Part shown: piece after piece, positions 44,790 to 55,343 of the stretch
Layout: every line of letters starts with the position of its first letter
Numbering within the stretch: position 1 is the first letter of the stretch
Source: a bacterium
GTDB taxonomy: Bacteria; Planctomycetota; SZUA-567
Reading direction: 5' to 3'
DNA length: 64,000 nt
Assembly: GCA_003245715.1 (NCBI GenBank)
Contig: QKCJ01000049.1
Location: 147,464 to 211,463, forward strand
Made by a program: the position numbers and the translations under genes
Notes under the pieces: generated by a model
The model's database searches: none
Told to the model about the DNA's origin: nothing
The model's input: the letters and a program-made list of their open reading frames with translations, nothing else

Positions 44790-44804
44790 GTGGCAAGTTG
44801 CCAC
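44790..44804 (+). promoter_or_regulatory. Hairpin just upstream of the nifH ribosome-binding site
   Basis: GTGGCA-AGT-TGCCAC forms a perfect 6-bp stem (15-base palindrome), ending four bases before AGGAG (44809-44813). It may protect the mRNA 5' region or control ribosome access. Confidence 0.45.
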
Positions 44805-44817
44805 AAACAGGAGATGA

Positions 44818-45648
<831 letters not shown>

Positions 45649-45875
45649 GTATTGAGATGTTCCGGTTGCGGCTCAACAATTAGCCAAGACCATTAAAGAA
45701 AATTTGCGCCGGGTCTGGCGCGGAGAGTACGCGGGAATTAAATATAAGCGTAACGATTGCGGTTCCGGCCGCGACTTGCGATGATTAAAACTAAAACTGA
45801 CAACCCAGTGCTTTCCGCGTCAGGCCCGGTTTACCAAAAACCAAAAGTGATTACAGAGAACAGGAGATAAAGATA
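45649..45875 (+). other. nifH-nifI1 intergenic RNA element
   Basis: A 227-base gap, by far the longest within the operon. CCGGGTCTGGCGCGG (45709-45723) can pair with 45815-45829 over 15 positions, two of them G-U, closing a loop of ~90 bases with further GC-rich hairpin potential (GCGG/CCGC near 45759-45772). No T-tract follows, so it is not a standard terminator. Confidence 0.6.
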
Positions 45876-46202
45876 ATGTTGATGATTCGTGCGGTTGTAA
45901 GACCAGAAAAGGTTGACGAAGTTTTGGCTGCTCTGATGTATGCTGGTTTTCCGTCAGTAACCAAAATGGACGTTTACGGTCGTGGTAAGCAGCGTGGTAT
46001 GAAGGTTGGTGAGATCACATACGATGAGCTTCCAAAAGAAATGATCTTCACTGTTATTAATGACGAAGACAAAGATTTCGTAATCGAAACAATTCTTAAA
46101 GCAGCCCGCTCAGGCAGCAAGGGTGCATTCGGTGACGGTAAGATTTTTGTTTCACCGGTTGAAGAAGCCTACACTGTAAGTTCAGGTGCTAAGGGTCTGT
46201 AA
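45876..46202 (+). CDS. nifI1: PII-family nitrogenase regulator NifI1
   Basis: With NifI2 it binds NifDK and blocks nitrogenase activity when fixed nitrogen is plentiful, sensing 2-oxoglutarate and nucleotides. The 108 residues show the PII core (IRAVVRPEKVDEVLAALMYAG, GDGKIFVSPVEEAYTV) with the NifI1-specific loop region YGRGKQRGMKVGEITYDELP. The position between nifH and nifD is diagnostic. Confidence 0.93.
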   Translation: MLMIRAVVRPEKVDEVLAALMYAGFPSVTKMDVYGRGKQRGMKVGEITYDELPKEMIFTVINDEDKDFVIETILKAARSGSKGAFGDGKIFVSPVEEAYTVSSGAKGL

Positions 46203-46228
46203 ACCAATAATCCAGCGGGAGAGAGATA

Positions 46229-46621
46229 ATGAAAGAAATTTTAGCGATTATTCGCATGAACAAGATTAACGCAACAAAGCGTGCACTTGCTGAGGTTGAT
46301 CTGCCTTCTTTTACCGCCCGTAAGGTTGTTGGGCGTGGTAAGGGTCAGGTTGACTTTTTGTTGCTGCAGGGTGCTGAAGAAGGTTATGAAGAAGCTATCA
46401 ACCAGCTTGGCGGCCCAAAATTGATACCTAAGCGTATGCTTACAATTGTTGTTCCTGATAATAAAGTTGACCTTGCGGTTAAAACAATAATCGGAGTCAA
46501 TAAGACAGGCCAGAAAGGTGACGGCAAAATCTTTGTTTGCCCGGTCTCAGAGGCTATCAGGGTTCGTACTGGTGAAGATGGAGACAGCGTTCTTGACGAA
46601 GAGGGTTCAGCTAGCGCTTGA
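46229..46621 (+). CDS. nifI2: PII-family nitrogenase regulator NifI2
   Basis: Partner of NifI1 in the inhibitory complex with NifDK. The 130 residues keep the PII core (ILAIIRMNKINATKRALAEV, GDGKIFVCPVSEAIRVRTGE) and have the longer NifI2 loop (VDFLLLQGAEEGYEEAINQ). It lies 26 bases after nifI1 and 39 before nifD. Confidence 0.93.
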   Translation: MKEILAIIRMNKINATKRALAEVDLPSFTARKVVGRGKGQVDFLLLQGAEEGYEEAINQLGGPKLIPKRMLTIVVPDNKVDLAVKTIIGVNKTGQKGDGKIFVCPVSEAIRVRTGEDGDSVLDEEGSASA

Positions 46622-46660
46622 GATTGTCTTCCACAGAAAAAATAACAGGAGTTTTCCAAA

Positions 46661-48292
46661 ATGAGTGAAAAAAAGGAAATAGACCCGAAGGCAGCTCTGG
46701 ATGAGATACTCTCAAAGTATCCGCCAAAGGTCGCCAGGAAGCGCGCCAAGCAGATGGTCATCAACGAAGTCGGTGAGAACGAACAGGTCCCGCAGATTAC
46801 TGCCAACGTCCGTACCGTTCCCGGCATCATTACCATGCGTGGTTGCTGCTATGCGGGTTGTAAGGGTGTGGTTCTCGGCCCTACACGAGACATTATTAAT
46901 ATTACACACGGTCCTATCGGTTGTGCATACTACTCATGGCTTACCCGTCGTAACCAGACTAAGCCTAAGAGTGAAGAAGACGATCAGTTCATGACTTACG
47001 CCTTCTCAACCGATATGGAAGACAGTGAGATCATCTTTGGTGGTGAAAAGAAACTTGCTCAGGCTATTCAGGAAGCATACGACATTTTCCAGCCTAAAGC
47101 GATCTCTGTCTTCTCAACCTGTCCGGTCGGTCTGATCGGTGACGATATTCACCAGGTTTGTAAGAGCATGAAAGAAAAGCTCGGTATCAACGTCTTCGGC
47201 TTCTCATGTGAAGGTTATAAGGGTGTTTCACAGTCTGCCGGCCACCACATTGCCAACAACCAGCTCTTCAAGCATGTTATTGGTAACAATGAAGACAAGC
47301 CTGAAGGCAAGTACAAGTTCAACCTTCTTGGTGAATACAACATCGGTGGTGACGCTTTTGTTATCGAAGAGCTTCTTGAGCGTTGCGGCATTACACTGAT
47401 CTCTACCTTCTCAGGTAACTCAACAATCACCAGCATGGAAATGGCGCACCACGCCGACCTTAATGGTGTTATGTGCCACCGTTCAATTAACTACGTTGCT
47501 GAGATGATTGAGCAGAAATACGGCGTGCCATGGATCAAGACAAATTTCATCGGTCCTGAGTCAACATCAAAGTCACTGCGCAAAATCGCCCAGTTCTTCG
47601 GCGACCAGGAGTTGATTGACAAGGTTGAGCAGGTTATCGCTGAAGAGATGGACAAGCTGATTCCTGTCCGCGACGCGATCCGTGAACGTTGCCTTGGCAA
47701 GACTGCGATGCTCTTTGTTGGTGGTTCACGTGCTCACCACTATCAGGAACTCTTCAACAGTATCGGCATGAACACACTTGCTGCCGGTTATGAGTTTGCA
47801 CACCGCGATGACTATGAAGGACGTAAGGTTCTGCCTTCTATCAAGGTTGATGCTGACAGCCGTAACATTGAAGAACTTGAAGTTGAGCCGGATCCGGTTC
47901 TTTATAACCCACGCAAGTCACCAGAAGAAATGGAAAAGCTGGCTGCTGCGGGTGTACCGTTCAAGGAGTATCAGGGTATGATGCCTGACATGAAGAACGA
48001 GACACTGGTTATCGACGATGCCAACGAGTGGGAGACAGAAAAGCTTATTGAAATTTACAAGCCAGACATCTACTGCGCAGGTATCAAGGAAAAATATGGT
48101 ATCCAGAAACACGGTATCCCATGTAAGCAGCTTCATAGCTACGATTACGGTGGACCATATGCCGGTTATGAAGGTGCAATCAACTTTTTCAAGGAGATTG
48201 ACCGTCTGGTTAACGCAAACATCTGGCGTCACGTTAAGGCTCCATGGATGAAGGACACTTCTCCAACTCTGGAAGCGACTTACAACGCCTGA
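46661..48292 (+). CDS. nifD: Nitrogenase molybdenum-iron protein alpha chain
   Basis: It carries the FeMo-cofactor site and shares the P-cluster with NifK. P-cluster Cys lie in GCCYAGCKGVV, HGPIGCAYYS and STCPVGLIGDD. FeMo-co ligands are Cys in VMCHRSINYVAEM and His in LHSYDYGGPY. The catalytic Gln/His pair is in GVSQSAGHHIAN and GGSR supplies the Arg near the cofactor. The 543 residues, longer than the proteobacterial form, fit the anaerobe type. No anfG/vnfG lies between nifD and nifK, so it is a Mo enzyme. Confidence 0.97.
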   Translation: MSEKKEIDPKAALDEILSKYPPKVARKRAKQMVINEVGENEQVPQITANVRTVPGIITMRGCCYAGCKGVVLGPTRDIINITHGPIGCAYYSWLTRRNQTKPKSEEDDQFMTYAFSTDMEDSEIIFGGEKKLAQAIQEAYDIFQPKAISVFSTCPVGLIGDDIHQVCKSMKEKLGINVFGFSCEGYKGVSQSAGHHIANNQLFKHVIGNNEDKPEGKYKFNLLGEYNIGGDAFVIEELLERCGITLISTFSGNSTITSMEMAHHADLNGVMCHRSINYVAEMIEQKYGVPWIKTNFIGPESTSKSLRKIAQFFGDQELIDKVEQVIAEEMDKLIPVRDAIRERCLGKTAMLFVGGSRAHHYQELFNSIGMNTLAAGYEFAHRDDYEGRKVLPSIKVDADSRNIEELEVEPDPVLYNPRKSPEEMEKLAAAGVPFKEYQGMMPDMKNETLVIDDANEWETEKLIEIYKPDIYCAGIKEKYGIQKHGIPCKQLHSYDYGGPYAGYEGAINFFKEIDRLVNANIWRHVKAPWMKDTSPTLEATYNA

Positions 48293-48321
48293 TTAATTGA
48301 GAAAAACGAGGAGATATTACA

Positions 48322-49704
48322 ATGCTTTTGCGACACACGACAAAAGAGATCAAGCCGCGTTCCGCGCTGACCATCAACCCGGCAAAGACCTGTCAGCCGA
48401 TTGGTGCCATGTACGCTGCGCTTGGTATTCACGGTTGTCTGCCACACAGCCACGGTTCACAGGGCTGCTGCGCTTATCACCGTTCTGCTTTGACTCGTCA
48501 CTATAAAGAACCAGTTATGGCTGCTACCAGCTCATTTACCGAAGGTTCTTCAGTGTTTGGTGGTCAGGCAAATATGCTTCAGGCTATTAACAACATTTTC
48601 ACTGTTTATGATCCTGAAGTTATCGCTATCCACACTACCTGTCTTTCAGAGACAATCGGTGATGACCTGTCACAGATGAAGAAGAAGGCTTTTGATGACG
48701 GAATTATCCCTGAAGGTAAGGAAATCATCTTCTGCAACACCCCAAGTTACGTTGGTGCTCACCCGAATGGCTTTTCAAACATGGTCAAGGGTATGGTTGA
48801 CGGACTCTGCGAGCCAAGCGACGACAAGCTCCGTACGGTCAACATTATTCCTGGCTGGGTTGAACCGTCAGACATGCGTGAAATCAAGCGTTACTGTGCT
48901 GAAATGGGCGTTGAGATCATTATGTTCCCGGATACATCGGGCATTCTCGACACACCACAGACCGGTAAACGTGACTTCTATCCAAAGGGCGGCTGCACTG
49001 TAGCCGAACTCAGGGAAGCCGGAAGCTCACAGGCAACAATCGCTATGGGTCCGACCTGCTCAGGTGCTGCTGCACGTTCACTTGATGTTAAGTGCAAGGT
49101 TACCCCGGAAATTATCGAGCTGCCAATCGGCCTCAGCGCTACTGATAAGTTCATTAACACTCTGCGCAAGGTTGCTGGTGTTGCTGTTCCTGAGTCAGTC
49201 ACTGATGAACGCGGCCGCTTGGTTGACCTTATCACTGATATGCACCAGTACTTCTATGGCAAGCGTGTTGCTCTTTACGGTGACCCTGACCAGCTCGTAT
49301 CACTTGCTCAGTTCATTGTTGACCTTGACATGATACCTGCTTACATCGTTACCGGTACACCAGGCAAGAAACTTCTGAAGCGTCTGAAGGCTGTTCTTGG
49401 TGACAAGTATAACGAAGATAACATCGCAATTGGTCAGCAGGCTGACATGTTCTTGATGCACCAGTGGATCAAGAACAACCCGGTTGACCTGATGATTGGT
49501 AACACCTATGGCAAGTACATCTCACGTGATGAGAATATTCCGCTGCTTCGCCACGGTTTCCCGATCTACGACCGTATTGGCCACTCATACTTCCCGACAG
49601 TCGGTTACGCCGGCGCAATTCGTCTCTGCGAAAAGATGCTCGATATCTTCATGAGCAAGCAGGACAATGAATCACCAGAAGAGAAGTTTGAACTGGTTCT
49701 GTAA
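48322..49704 (+). CDS. nifK: Nitrogenase molybdenum-iron protein beta chain
   Basis: Second half of the MoFe protein. P-cluster Cys are in KTCQPIGAMYAALG, GSQGCCAYHRS and HTTCLSETIGDD. It lacks the ~50-residue N-terminal extension of proteobacterial NifK, giving 460 residues, as in anaerobe-type enzymes. It starts 29 bases after nifD. Codon bias is as strong as in nifH and nifD. Confidence 0.97.
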   Translation: MLLRHTTKEIKPRSALTINPAKTCQPIGAMYAALGIHGCLPHSHGSQGCCAYHRSALTRHYKEPVMAATSSFTEGSSVFGGQANMLQAINNIFTVYDPEVIAIHTTCLSETIGDDLSQMKKKAFDDGIIPEGKEIIFCNTPSYVGAHPNGFSNMVKGMVDGLCEPSDDKLRTVNIIPGWVEPSDMREIKRYCAEMGVEIIMFPDTSGILDTPQTGKRDFYPKGGCTVAELREAGSSQATIAMGPTCSGAAARSLDVKCKVTPEIIELPIGLSATDKFINTLRKVAGVAVPESVTDERGRLVDLITDMHQYFYGKRVALYGDPDQLVSLAQFIVDLDMIPAYIVTGTPGKKLLKRLKAVLGDKYNEDNIAIGQQADMFLMHQWIKNNPVDLMIGNTYGKYISRDENIPLLRHGFPIYDRIGHSYFPTVGYAGAIRLCEKMLDIFMSKQDNESPEEKFELVL

Positions 49705-49764
49705 TTAAAACCCTTTCTGCGGCACAACTCGCGGAGCGCGAAACTTATTTGGAAGGAGTCTATC

Positions 49765-51105
49765 ATGGACGGAATTCTGGAAAAACGCAAAAAGCAGATA
49801 CATCGTACTGACGAAGCGAAATTTGATATGGAATGCGGTAAAGCTTCACTTGCCGGTTCTGTCAGTCAGAGAGCTTGTGTGTTCTGCGGTTCGCGGGTTG
49901 TGCTTTATCCTATTACCGATGCATTGCACCTGATTCATGGCCCGATTGGTTGTGCCAGTTATACCTGGGATATCCGCGGGGCAACCTCTTCAGGGCGTCA
50001 ACTGCACCGGATGAGTTTCTGCACCGACCTGACTGAAAAAGAAGTCATCTACGGCGGTGAGAAGAAGCTTTACAAATCACTCTGCACACTAATAGACAAG
50101 TACAAACCAGCGGCTGCATTTGTGTACGCGACCTGCATTGTCGGTATCATCGGCGATGACATGGAAGCGGTCTGCCGCAAGGTTGAAAAGGAAAAAGGCA
50201 TCCGTGTTCTGCCTGTGATGTCAGAAGGCTTTAAGGGAACCAAGAAGGATGGTTACAAGGCTGCTTGCGATGCGATCAGTGAACTGGTCGGAACCGGTGA
50301 TACCTCCGGTATCAGCAAGCATAGCATCAACATCCTTGGTGACTTTAACATCGCCGGCGAGACTGATATTATCCGTTCATATTATGAGAGAATGGGTGTT
50401 GAGGTTGTCGCGACAATTACAGGTGACGGACGGATTGACGATATATGCAAGGCTCATGGGGCGACGCTAAACGTTGTTCAGTGCAGCGGCTCAATGACCC
50501 ACCTTGCTAAGGAAATGCAGGCAAAGTACGGCATACCTTATGTTCGTGTTTCGTATGTCGGAATTGAAGATACCTCGGCGGCGCTTTATGATGTTGCTGA
50601 GAAACTCGGTTCTGAGGAGATCATGGAGAAGACCCGTGAGTTGGTTGCGGCGGAGGTTGCCAAGATCTATCCGGAGCTTCTTGAGATCAAGAAGGATCTT
50701 GAAGGTAAGCGCGCGGCAGTCTATACCGGAGGGGCGTTCAAGGCTTTCTCTCTGGTGCGAAGTCTGCGCACAATTGGTATGATCGCTGCGGTTGTCGGTT
50801 CACAGACCGGTAACAAGGAAGACTATGAGCAGCTCAGGGAATTGTGTGACCCGGGAACAATTCTGGTTGATGACACAAATCCTGTTGAGCTTTCAAAGTT
50901 CATGCAAGAGCAGAATATCGATATCTTTATCGGTGGCGTAAAGGAACGACCGTTGGCGTTCAAGCTCGGAGCAGGTTTTTGCGACCATAACCACGAACGC
51001 AAAATACCGCTTGGTGGTTTTGAGGGTATGGTCGCGTTTGCCAAGGAAGTACACGCATCAGTTATGAGTCCGGTTTGGCAGTTTGCGAGAAAGAACAAGG
51101 GCTAA
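49765..51105 (+). CDS. nifE: FeMo-cofactor scaffold protein NifE
   Basis: NifEN accepts the NifB-cofactor and completes it to FeMo-co. The 446 residues are NifD-like: CVFCGSRVVLYPITDA, HGPIGCASYTWDIRG and YATCIVGIIGDD hold cluster Cys. The cofactor His of NifD is not kept in the C-terminal CDHNHERKIPLGG segment. 60 bases after nifK, with AAGGAG before the ATG. Confidence 0.94.
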   Translation: MDGILEKRKKQIHRTDEAKFDMECGKASLAGSVSQRACVFCGSRVVLYPITDALHLIHGPIGCASYTWDIRGATSSGRQLHRMSFCTDLTEKEVIYGGEKKLYKSLCTLIDKYKPAAAFVYATCIVGIIGDDMEAVCRKVEKEKGIRVLPVMSEGFKGTKKDGYKAACDAISELVGTGDTSGISKHSINILGDFNIAGETDIIRSYYERMGVEVVATITGDGRIDDICKAHGATLNVVQCSGSMTHLAKEMQAKYGIPYVRVSYVGIEDTSAALYDVAEKLGSEEIMEKTRELVAAEVAKIYPELLEIKKDLEGKRAAVYTGGAFKAFSLVRSLRTIGMIAAVVGSQTGNKEDYEQLRELCDPGTILVDDTNPVELSKFMQEQNIDIFIGGVKERPLAFKLGAGFCDHNHERKIPLGGFEGMVAFAKEVHASVMSPVWQFARKNKG

Positions 51106-51129
51106 CTTTCAATAAAGCGGAGAGGTGAG

Positions 51130-52494
51130 ATGACTATGACCCAGGAAGAGAAAGAAAAGGATGTATCAAGGAATGCCTGCAAGCTATGCACTCCTTTCGG
51201 GGCGTGTCTGGCCTTCAAGGGTGTTACCGGCTCAATGACATTGCTGCATGGCTCTCAGGGTTGTGCTACCTACATCCGCCGTTATATGATTAGCCATTTT
51301 CGTGAACCGATTGATATTGCCTCATCAAACTTCACTGAAGACACCGCAATTTTCGGCGGCCAGAAGAATTTCGGCACTGCGGTTGAAAATGTGATCCGCC
51401 AGTACTCGCCGGCTCTGATCGGTATCGCTACGACCTGCCTTTCAGAGACTATCGGTGATGATATCAAGATGTTGGTTCACATGTTTAAGAAAGATACTGA
51501 AGTCGAGAATCTTCCAGAGATTGTTCATGTTTCAACACCGAGCTATAACGGTACTCATTCAGACGGATATTACTCGACAATACGCGCTATCTCCGATACG
51601 CTGGTTGAGAAGACTGGCTTCTGCACTGACAACGTAAATGTATTCCCCGGTATGGTATCACCTGCTGACTTGCGTTACCTGCGTGAGATAATAAGTTCCT
51701 TTAATGATAATTATGTCTTCTTCCCTGATTACGCAGATACTCTTGATGGCCCGTCATGGGATGAGTATCGCCCGATTCCTGAAGGTGGTGAGAAGATTGA
51801 AAATATCAGAAGTGCCGGTGATAGTGCCGGAACAATAGAGCTGTTCTCCTGTCTTGATGACAAGAACTCTGCCGGCAAGCTCCTTGAAGATAAGTTCGGT
51901 GTTGCCAACTACCGTATCGGTATGCCAATTGGTATCAGAAAGACTGACGCTTTTATTGACGCACTCGAACGAATTACAGGAAGTCACGCACCGGCTTGGT
52001 TATCTGCTGAACGTGGCCGTCTGGTTGATTCTTATATTGACGCACACAAGTATATTTTCGGCAAGAAAGCAGTTGTCTTTGGTGACGAGGATATGGTTGT
52101 CGGTATTACCTCGCTTCTTAGTGAGATTGGTATTACAACAGTCGCGGCTGTTTCCGGTGGCAAGAGCGGAAAGCTTGAGTCTGAGATCAAGCGTAACAAT
52201 GACGCCTCATGCGACAAGGCGATGATAATGGATAACTCTGATTTTGAAGACATGGCAGAAGCGATCGAGAAACTCAAGCCTGATCTTCTTATTGGTAACA
52301 GCAAGGGGTATATGCTTGCGCGCAAGTTGAAGATTCCGCTGGTTCGTACAGGTTTCCCGGTTCACGACCGTTTCGGTGGAGCGCGCATTCAGCATGTAGG
52401 TTACCGCGGAACGCAGCAGTTGTTTGACCGTATCGTTAACGCCATTATTGAAAAGCGTCAGAAGGATGGTGATTGGGGTTACACTTATATGTAA
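51130..52494 (+). CDS. nifN: FeMo-cofactor scaffold protein NifN
   Basis: NifK-like half of NifEN. Cluster Cys are in CKLCTPFGACLAF, HGSQGCATYIRR and TTCLSETIGDD; NFTEDTAIFGGQKN matches NifN/NifK. 454 residues without a fused NifX or NifB domain. 24 bases after nifE. The second ATG (51136) is an equally possible start. Confidence 0.93.
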   Translation: MTMTQEEKEKDVSRNACKLCTPFGACLAFKGVTGSMTLLHGSQGCATYIRRYMISHFREPIDIASSNFTEDTAIFGGQKNFGTAVENVIRQYSPALIGIATTCLSETIGDDIKMLVHMFKKDTEVENLPEIVHVSTPSYNGTHSDGYYSTIRAISDTLVEKTGFCTDNVNVFPGMVSPADLRYLREIISSFNDNYVFFPDYADTLDGPSWDEYRPIPEGGEKIENIRSAGDSAGTIELFSCLDDKNSAGKLLEDKFGVANYRIGMPIGIRKTDAFIDALERITGSHAPAWLSAERGRLVDSYIDAHKYIFGKKAVVFGDEDMVVGITSLLSEIGITTVAAVSGGKSGKLESEIKRNNDASCDKAMIMDNSDFEDMAEAIEKLKPDLLIGNSKGYMLARKLKIPLVRTGFPVHDRFGGARIQHVGYRGTQQLFDRIVNAIIEKRQKDGDWGYTYM

Positions 52495-52577
52495 TTATTC
52501 CGGCCGACATGTTGCCGGTCAAATAGAAAGAAGTGGTACTCGGTACTGGTAGTTTACAGTCACTGGAAAGGGTAATA

Positions 52578-53834
52578 ATGAGTATTGATAACAGCAAGCA
52601 TCCATGTTTTAACGAAAAGGCCCGCCATGAATATGGCCGTGTGCACCTTCCGGTCGCCCCGCGCTGCAACATTAAATGTGGCTTCTGTAACCGAAAATAT
52701 GATTGTGCCAACGAGACCCGTCCGGGAGTTACAAGTTCAGTCCTTACTCCGCCGCAGGCGATGGTCTGGCTGGAAAAACTTATAGAGCTTAAGCCTAATC
52801 TTTCAGTTGTTGGTATTGCCGGTCCTGGCGATCCTTTTGCCAACCCGGAAGAGACCATGGAAACGTTGCGTTTGGTTCGCGCCAAGTATCCTGATATGCT
52901 TTTATGCGTTGCTTCAAACGGCCTCAACATTGATCCGTACATTGAAGAACTTGCTGCGCTTGAGGTGAGTCATATCACAATTACAATGTGCGCACCAGTG
53001 CCGGAGATCGGTGCTGAGATCTATGAGTGGATCAATGTTAATGATACTATTTACCGCGGTGAGGAAGCGGCTCGAATTCTGCTTGAGCGTCAGATCAGTG
53101 CGATTGAGAAGATTTCCAAGACCAATGTCAGTGTCAAGGTTAACATGATTGTTGTGCCTGGGGTTAATGATCATGTTACTGATGAGCTGGCTGAGAAGGT
53201 TAAGGGGCTTGGTGCAAGTATTCTTAATCTTATGCCGCTTTATCCGGTTGAAGGCACAAAGTTTGAACACACTGAACATCCGTCACCGGAATTTATGAAA
53301 AAAATCAGAGAAAGTGCTGGCAAGTTTCTGCCCCAGATGGCACACTGTATGCGTTGCCGTGCTGATGCGGCCGGACTACTTGGCGAAGAAGCCACAAAGG
53401 AGATTGTTATGAGCCTTGAAGAAGCTAAAAAGACCAGTGTCGATGAACGTCCCTGTGTTGCCGTTGCAAGTAAAGAAGGCGCACTTGTTAATTCTCACCT
53501 TGGTGAAGCTCCATATCTGTGGGTTTTCCGTGAGAAGGAAGACAAGAGTGGTTATGAACCGTTCGAGCGCCGTCAGTGTCCTCCGAAGGGAATGGGATCA
53601 AACCGCTGGGAAGAACTTGCCAAGATTATCAGCGATTGCCGCGCACTTTTATGTTCAGGTGTGGGTGATGCGCCACGCAAGATCATGACACTTAACAATA
53701 TCAAGATTGTTGAGATGGAAGGTCTGATTGAAGAGGGTCTTGATTCAATTTACAAGGGCAAGGAAATCCGTTCTCCCAAGCGCTTCACCGGTTGCGGAGA
53801 CAGCTGCTCAGGCTGCGGAACAGGTTGCGCATAA
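52578..53834 (+). CDS. nifB: NifB: radical-SAM FeMo-cofactor assembly protein with NifX-like domain
   Basis: It builds the 8Fe core with its carbide from SAM and two [4Fe-4S] clusters. The radical-SAM motif is CNIKCGFCNRKYDC, followed by GIAGPGDPFANP. Residues ~300-400 are a NifX/NafY-like domain (VAVASKEGALVNSHLGEAP). The C terminus is Cys-rich (CGDSCSGCGTGC). The ATG at 52578 has GGAAAGGG upstream; the frame stays open to 52533. 418 residues. Confidence 0.95.
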   Translation: MSIDNSKHPCFNEKARHEYGRVHLPVAPRCNIKCGFCNRKYDCANETRPGVTSSVLTPPQAMVWLEKLIELKPNLSVVGIAGPGDPFANPEETMETLRLVRAKYPDMLLCVASNGLNIDPYIEELAALEVSHITITMCAPVPEIGAEIYEWINVNDTIYRGEEAARILLERQISAIEKISKTNVSVKVNMIVVPGVNDHVTDELAEKVKGLGASILNLMPLYPVEGTKFEHTEHPSPEFMKKIRESAGKFLPQMAHCMRCRADAAGLLGEEATKEIVMSLEEAKKTSVDERPCVAVASKEGALVNSHLGEAPYLWVFREKEDKSGYEPFERRQCPPKGMGSNRWEELAKIISDCRALLCSGVGDAPRKIMTLNNIKIVEMEGLIEEGLDSIYKGKEIRSPKRFTGCGDSCSGCGTGCA

Positions 53835-53907
53835 ATAATGTTTTATTACGGGATTAGTCAGTGATCCTACTTTAAAGTTACGCTATAATATTTCAGAGGA
53901 GAGTAAT

Positions 53908-54213
53908 ATGGAAAAACCGGATTTTCACATTTTCGTCTGCAACAGCTTCCGTGTTTCTGGTGAAGCACAGGGAGTATGTAACAAACAGGGCGCAGCACAG
54001 TTTCTTCCTTATCTTGAAGAAGAAATTCTCGACCGTGGCCTCAACGCTCAAGTTACTGCCTGTGGCTGCCTGAAGGTCTGTGACCGTGGCCCGGCTATTG
54101 TTGTTTACCCTAATAACGACTGGTACGGTAATATCGATTCAGAAGAAAAGATCGACCAGATCCTCGACGCCCTTGAAGACGGCGGCACCGCAGAGGACCT
54201 TATCATTACCTGA
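53908..54213 (+). CDS. Thioredoxin-like [2Fe-2S] ferredoxin
   Basis: A 101-residue Shethna-type ferredoxin. Cluster ligands fit C11, C24, C54 and C58, with an extra C52, in the arrangement C-x12-C-x29-C-x3-C. It may donate electrons in cofactor synthesis or protect nitrogenase by conformational binding. It lies between nifB and nifV; a TATAAT at 53884-53889 in the 73-base gap suggests a possible internal promoter. Confidence 0.88.
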   Translation: MEKPDFHIFVCNSFRVSGEAQGVCNKQGAAQFLPYLEEEILDRGLNAQVTACGCLKVCDRGPAIVVYPNNDWYGNIDSEEKIDQILDALEDGGTAEDLIIT

Positions 54214-54234
54214 CCTTAACTGGAGGTAGTAAAA

Positions 54235-55341
54235 ATGAAATACCTGATTGATACGACATTACGTGATGGCGAGCAGATGGCTGGGGTTGCATTCAGCCAG
54301 AAAGATCGCCTTGAAATTGCGGGGATGATTGCTCAGTCGGGTGTTGGTGAGATGGAAATCGGCATACCGGCAATGGGCATGAGCGAAGTGGAGAATATCA
54401 ACAATATCTCCAGGGAAGCTGCTGGCCTTTGCCGGTTTTCTGTTTGGTGCAGGGCTTGTGACATTGACTTTGATTACGCTGAAGAGTGTAATGTTGACGC
54501 GATTCACATCTCTGTTCCGGTTTCGACTCTGCACATGCAGGTCATGGAGATGCCGAGTGAGATTGTTCTTACCAAAATTAATAATTACGTGCGCCGCGCC
54601 AAGGCCGGTTTTACCTATGTCTCTGTCGGTTTTCAGGATATTGCCAGAGCAGATGAGAACTTCATTCTTAACTGCATAGCCTGCGCGAAGGCTGCGGGGG
54701 CTGACCGGGTGCGTTTGGCTGATACTGTTGGTCTGCTTGAGCCGCTTCGGGCTTATGAAATCTTCAAAACTATCAGCGAGAAGATTCACGGTATTGAGCT
54801 GGCGTTTCATGGTCATAACGATATGGGGCTGGCTACGGCTAATACAATTGCCGCGCTTAAGGGCGGGGCGAATTGTGCTGACGTTACGGTTAACGGTATC
54901 GGTGAGCGGGCTGGTAACGCTTCGCTTGATGAAGTTGCCGTAAGCCTCAAAAAGCTTTATGACATTGATGCCGGCATTGACCTGCGTAACCTCAAGAAAC
55001 TGTCGGAAGGCATTGAGAAGTTCAGTGGTGTTAGCGTACCGCTCAACAAGCCGATTGTCGGTAAGAATGTTTTTTCGCATGAATCGGGCGTGCATGTTAA
55101 TGCGATGCTCTGCGATAAGCGCACCTACGAACCGATTGCGCCTGAGGAAGTCGGTAATAACCGTAACATCATCATTGGCCGTCACAGCGGCTCCTCATCA
55201 GTTGTTCATTATTTCAGAAAGCGTGGAATCCTGCTTACCCGCAGCGAAGCCAAGGCTCTTCTGCTCAAGGCTCAGGAGATGTCGCGCCTTGACAACCTGC
55301 CGCTTGAGAATTGTCTCAACGTTATCGCCAAGACTACCTGA
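54235..55341 (+). CDS. nifV: Homocitrate synthase
   Basis: It condenses acetyl-CoA and 2-oxoglutarate to homocitrate, the organic ligand of FeMo-co. DTTLRDGEQMAGVAFS, the metal-binding HGHNDMGLATANTIAALKGGA and NGIGERAGNASLDEV are the DRE-TIM signatures. 368 residues, shorter than LeuA, fits NifV. Last gene of the operon; its stop is two bases from the stop of the convergent hemB and no terminator lies between. Confidence 0.94.
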   Translation: MKYLIDTTLRDGEQMAGVAFSQKDRLEIAGMIAQSGVGEMEIGIPAMGMSEVENINNISREAAGLCRFSVWCRACDIDFDYAEECNVDAIHISVPVSTLHMQVMEMPSEIVLTKINNYVRRAKAGFTYVSVGFQDIARADENFILNCIACAKAAGADRVRLADTVGLLEPLRAYEIFKTISEKIHGIELAFHGHNDMGLATANTIAALKGGANCADVTVNGIGERAGNASLDEVAVSLKKLYDIDAGIDLRNLKKLSEGIEKFSGVSVPLNKPIVGKNVFSHESGVHVNAMLCDKRTYEPIAPEEVGNNRNIIIGRHSGSSSVVHYFRKRGILLTRSEAKALLLKAQEMSRLDNLPLENCLNVIAKTT

Positions 55342-55343
55342 GT

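Noticed and set aside
46661..49704. Vanadium or iron-only nitrogenase
   Set aside because: No delta-subunit gene (vnfG/anfG) between nifD and nifK, and modABC plus nifENV are present.
54259..55185. 308-codon minus-strand frame within nifV
   Set aside because: Antisense shadow; nifV motifs are complete on the plus strand.
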